The notes beneath the pieces are model-generated. The model searched no databases, had not been told where the DNA came from, and saw nothing but the letters and a program-made list of their open reading frames with translations. A stretch of 64,000 nucleotides of DNA from Deltaproteobacteria bacterium (lineage in GTDB: Bacteria > Desulfobacterota > B13-G15 > RBG-16-54-18), in contig JAFGNJ010000004.1 of the NCBI GenBank assembly GCA_016927065.1, positions 248,001 to 312,000 of the forward strand, read 5' to 3'. The translations under genes and the position numbers were made by a program. The stretch's first letter is position 1, and each line of letters begins with the position of its first letter. Positions 59,363 to 64,000 of the stretch are shown here, in pieces.

Positions 59363-59419
59363 TTAACATGATGGAAAAGGGTACCTCTCGGGGGCGGGGG
59401 AAGGAGCAGATATCTTCAT
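59363..59419 (-). CDS. possible 18-codon leader or remnant frame
   Basis: ATG 59419 follows GGGAGGAAGTTG and reads 18 codons (MKISAPSPAPERYPFPSC) to TAA, in the gap between rpmE and prfA. The good ribosome site is the only evidence of translation. It could be a leader peptide for prfA, a remnant of a gene such as the DUF1385 type that often sits here, or chance. Confidence 0.25.
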   Translation of the reverse strand: MKISAPSPAPERYPFPSC

Positions 59420-59516
59420 CAACTTCCTCCCTAATTCTATGTGTGCAGGGCAACTATCAATCTTCGGTTGCGCACAGAAACGCTTCTGCCGAAGCCGATG
59501 GATGAGGGACTTCGCC

Positions 59517-59738
59517 CTATCCCTTCTGTTCCTCCTTGCGGAGATGCTTGTATTTGCGGGTAAACTTCTCTATTCTGCCCGCCGTATCCATAATCTTCTC
59601 TTTGCCCGTAAAAAAGGGATGGCAACGAGAACAAATATCCACCGAGTAGTCTTTTCGAGTGGACGTGGTCTGAAAGGTAGCTCCACACGCACAGGTAATG
59701 GTGATATCGTGAATCTCAGGGTGAATGTCTTTTTTCAT
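59517..59738 (-). CDS. rpmE: 50S ribosomal protein L31 (zinc-binding form)
   Basis: A 73-residue ribosomal protein: MKKDIHPE at the start and the four zinc cysteines in TCACGATF (CxC) and [11 protein letters not shown] (CxxC). The zinc form is replaced under zinc limitation in bacteria that have a second copy; none is seen here. ATG 59738 lies nine bases after GAGGAG; an in-frame TTG three codons earlier overlaps the spacer and is not used. Lies between rho and prfA, the conserved order. Confidence 0.96.
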   Translation of the reverse strand: MKKDIHPEIHDITITCACGATFQTTSTRKDYSVDICSRCHPFFTGKEKIMDTAGRIEKFTRKYKHLRKEEQKG

Positions 59739-59809
59739 CCTTATCAACTCCTCAAATATTCTCGTATAACAATAACATATCTTCCTCTACTATTCAACCC
59801 CCTACCTCC

Positions 59810-61072
59810 TCACTGATTCATCGTATCCAAAAACTCCCTGTTGGTGGAGGTCTTGCGCAACTTGTCCATGAGAAACTCCATGCTGTCCACGGTATTCATG
59901 GGGGTAAGCACCTTACGCAAGAGCCAGATGCGCTCCAGGTCATTGGGATCTAATAAGAGTTCTTCCTTTCTCGTCCCTGAACGGTTAATATCGATGGCCG
60001 GGAAGATCCGGCGATCAACAAGACGGCGATCAAGCATCAATTCAAGGTTACCCGTCCCCTTAAACTCCTCGAAGATTACTTCATCCATCCTGCTCCCCGT
60101 GTCGATGAGGGCGGTGGCGATAATAGTGAGGCTCCCCCCCTCCTCGATGTTTCTAGCTGCACCGAAGAAGCGTTTGGGGCGCTGGAGGGCGTTGGCGTCA
60201 ATACCACCAGAAAGCACCTTGCCGCTGGGAGGCACCACGGCGTTGTAAGCCCGGGCCAACCTGGTAATGCTATCCAAGAGGATGATGACATCTCGTTGGT
60301 GTTCCACTAACCGCTTGGCTTTTTCTATGACCATCTCGGCTACCTGCACATGCCGCTGGGGGGGTTCATCAAAGGTGGAGCTGATTACCTCCCCCTTAAC
60401 CGAACGTTCCATGTCGGTCACCTCTTCGGGACGCTCATCAATGAGAAGCACGATAAGGACCACTTCCTTGTGATTGGCCATGACGCTGTGGGCGATGGAC
60501 TGCAGGAGCATAGTCTTTCCAGTCCTGGGGGGAGCGACAATCAGCCCCCGTTGCCCCTTGCCGATAGGGGTAAGGAGATCCATAACCCTGGTAGAGTAGT
60601 CGTCGGCATTGTATTCCAGATTGATCTTCTCTCTCGGGTAGAAGGGGGTAAGATTGTCGAAGAGGATCTTATCCTTGGCGGCCTCGGGTTCTTCGAAGTT
60701 AAAGGCCTCCACCTTAAGGAGGGCAAAATAGCGTTCCGATTCCTTAGGAGGCCTGATCTGCCCAGCAATGGTATCCCCCGTACGAAGGTTGAACCTTCGA
60801 ATCTGTGAGGGCGAGACATAGATGTCATCAGGACCAGGTAGGTAATTGTAGTCCGGGGAGCGGAGAAAGCCGAATCCGTCTGGCAGGATTTCCAAAACAC
60901 CCTCGCCAAAAATAACCCCGTTTTTTTCCGCCTGGGCTTGCAGGATGCTGAAGATTAACTCCTGCCTGCGCATGTTAGCCGCCCCTTCAACGCTCAACTC
61001 CTTAGCCAAGGACGCCAGATCTGCGATCTTCTTCTGCTTTAGATCCCTTAAATTAATAATCTCTGTACTCAT
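59810..61072 (-). CDS. rho: transcription termination factor Rho
   Basis: Hexameric RNA-dependent ATPase that ends transcription. The 420-residue protein has the N-terminal helix bundle ([19 protein letters not shown]), the RNA-binding CSD with [35 protein letters not shown] (about residues 68-102), Walker [17 protein letters not shown] (about 178-193), Walker [14 protein letters not shown] and the Q- and R-loops after [20 protein letters not shown]. Length is normal, so bicyclomycin-binding residues are expected but were not checked one by one. The ATG overlaps the coaE stop (ATGA). Confidence 0.97.
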   Translation of the reverse strand: MSTEIINLRDLKQKKIADLASLAKELSVEGAANMRRQELIFSILQAQAEKNGVIFGEGVLEILPDGFGFLRSPDYNYLPGPDDIYVSPSQIRRFNLRTGDTIAGQIRPPKESERYFALLKVEAFNFEEPEAAKDKILFDNLTPFYPREKINLEYNADDYSTRVMDLLTPIGKGQRGLIVAPPRTGKTMLLQSIAHSVMANHKEVVLIVLLIDERPEEVTDMERSVKGEVISSTFDEPPQRHVQVAEMVIEKAKRLVEHQRDVIILLDSITRLARAYNAVVPPSGKVLSGGIDANALQRPKRFFGAARNIEEGGSLTIIATALIDTGSRMDEVIFEEFKGTGNLELMLDRRLVDRRIFPAIDINRSGTRKEELLLDPNDLERIWLLRKVLTPMNTVDSMEFLMDKLRKTSTNREFLDTMNQ

Positions 61073-61667
61073 GACATTCTTTCTCCCTTACTTACCACAT
61101 GATAAAATCTGAATACTTGACTCTCTGTATCCTCCAATGATCCACAGTTGTTAATAAGATAATCAGCATATGAAACCTTACGTGCTAGGGGAAGCTGAGC
61201 ATCTATCCTTTCGGTGGCTTCCTCCTTGCTTATCCCGTCCCTCTTCATGATCCGCTGGATCTGGTGCTCTCGGGTGGCATAAACAACCACCACAAGATCC
61301 ACACGTTCGTGCCCTCCTGTCTCTATTAAGAGAGGAGCCTCCAGCACTACGTCATCCATGCCCTCCCGTGCTTTCTTCCACAGTTCAGCACCAATAGGGG
61401 GATGCATGATCCGCTCCAAGGTCTTTCTGTGATCAGGATTCTGAAAAACTATTTTCCCGAGCTTTTTCCTGTCGGTGAGACCGTCCCGCGTGAGTACTTC
61501 TGTACCGAAGGCATCTACTACTGCCTGTTTGACGCCCTCGTCCCTCGCCAGTATTTCATGGCTTATTTCGTCCGCATCAATCGTTCTCATTCCCAACTGT
61601 TCCAACTGCTGTGAGACTACACTTTTACCGCTCGCAATTCCTCCCGTTAGCCCTATAATTCTCATCA

Positions 61668-61668
<1 letters not shown>
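61069..61668 (-). CDS. coaE: dephospho-CoA kinase
   Basis: Last step of coenzyme A synthesis. The 199-residue P-loop kinase has [21 protein letters not shown] (about residues 6-26), the [16 protein letters not shown] lid region (about 32-47) and the CoA-binding [22 protein letters not shown] (about 122-143). Start ATG 61668 overlaps the gyrB stop codon by one base (TGATG). Cytosolic. The gyrB-coaE-rho chain with all-overlapping ends suggests one transcript. Confidence 0.96.

Positions 61669-64000
<2,332 letters not shown>

Overview
The window is a chromosomal segment of a Gram-negative anaerobe, most likely a Desulfobacterota (deltaproteobacterial) lineage. This rests on gene content, not on a database search: an NtrY-type kinase coupled to a DUF4390 protein, the rho/rpmE/prfA/prmC/murA/his order, a sigma-54 activator, Lol-like export genes, a tricarboxylic-style array of oxygen-sensitive Fe-S and molybdenum enzymes, and a DUF362/NapH-like pair. 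No rRNA, CRISPR array, insertion sequence, integrase or phage gene was seen. The last gene (gyrB) runs off the right edge.

Layout. 1-660: six minus-strand tRNA genes (Leu, Lys, Arg, His, Arg, Pro) behind one clear promoter. 660-7500: housekeeping on the minus strand (rdgB, rph, tmRNA, smpB, an NtrY-like kinase, DUF4390 protein, RNase P RNA, RNase HI, zinc-ribbon protein, a CAT-anticodon tRNA). 7500-11550: an unknown membrane-anchored protein, then a sigma-54 activator divergent from a three-gene operon (small protein, methyltransferase, DUF4405 membrane protein) that has a matching -24/-12 promoter and an upstream palindrome. 11600-14440: an acyl-CoA carboxyltransferase and prfB with its programmed +1 frameshift. 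14610-18950: a plus-strand maturation operon for molybdenum hydroxylases (MoeA-like, YqeB, a methyltransferase-YqeC fusion, XdhC). 18950-23600: tRNA-Gln, a small exported protein, a TIR-domain protein, glnS, tRNA-Glu and a cysteine-rich secreted protein.

23650-34350 is the main catabolic locus, read on the minus strand from a promoter overlapped by a TetR-type palindrome: the three subunits of a xanthine-dehydrogenase/4-hydroxybenzoyl-CoA-reductase-like molybdenum enzyme, an acyl-CoA ligase, a TetR regulator, and an FAD oxidase / Fe-S reductase / FAD oxidase triad. The maturation operon at 14.6-18.9 kb probably serves this enzyme. The substrate cannot be read from sequence; an aromatic or heterocyclic acid is the best guess.

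34500-45640: a small Walker-A-like protein, a polyferredoxin membrane protein that seems to start at ATT and is coupled to a Tat-exported DUF362 protein, a divergent nucleoside-salvage operon (methylthioinosine-type phosphorylase, MTA/SAH deaminase, Mut7-C protein, rsmD), then a ceramidase-like membrane protein, Kup, DedA and DUF1003 proteins. 45870-51370: a LolA-like protein, two FtsX-type permeases, an ATPase and an outer-membrane barrel, which look like one envelope export system. 51390-64000: pgpA, hisF, hisA, a secreted CsgG/LpoB-like protein, hisB, hisD, murA, prmC, prfA, rpmE, rho, coaE, gyrB, tightly packed on the minus strand; hisG and hisH are absent from their usual places.
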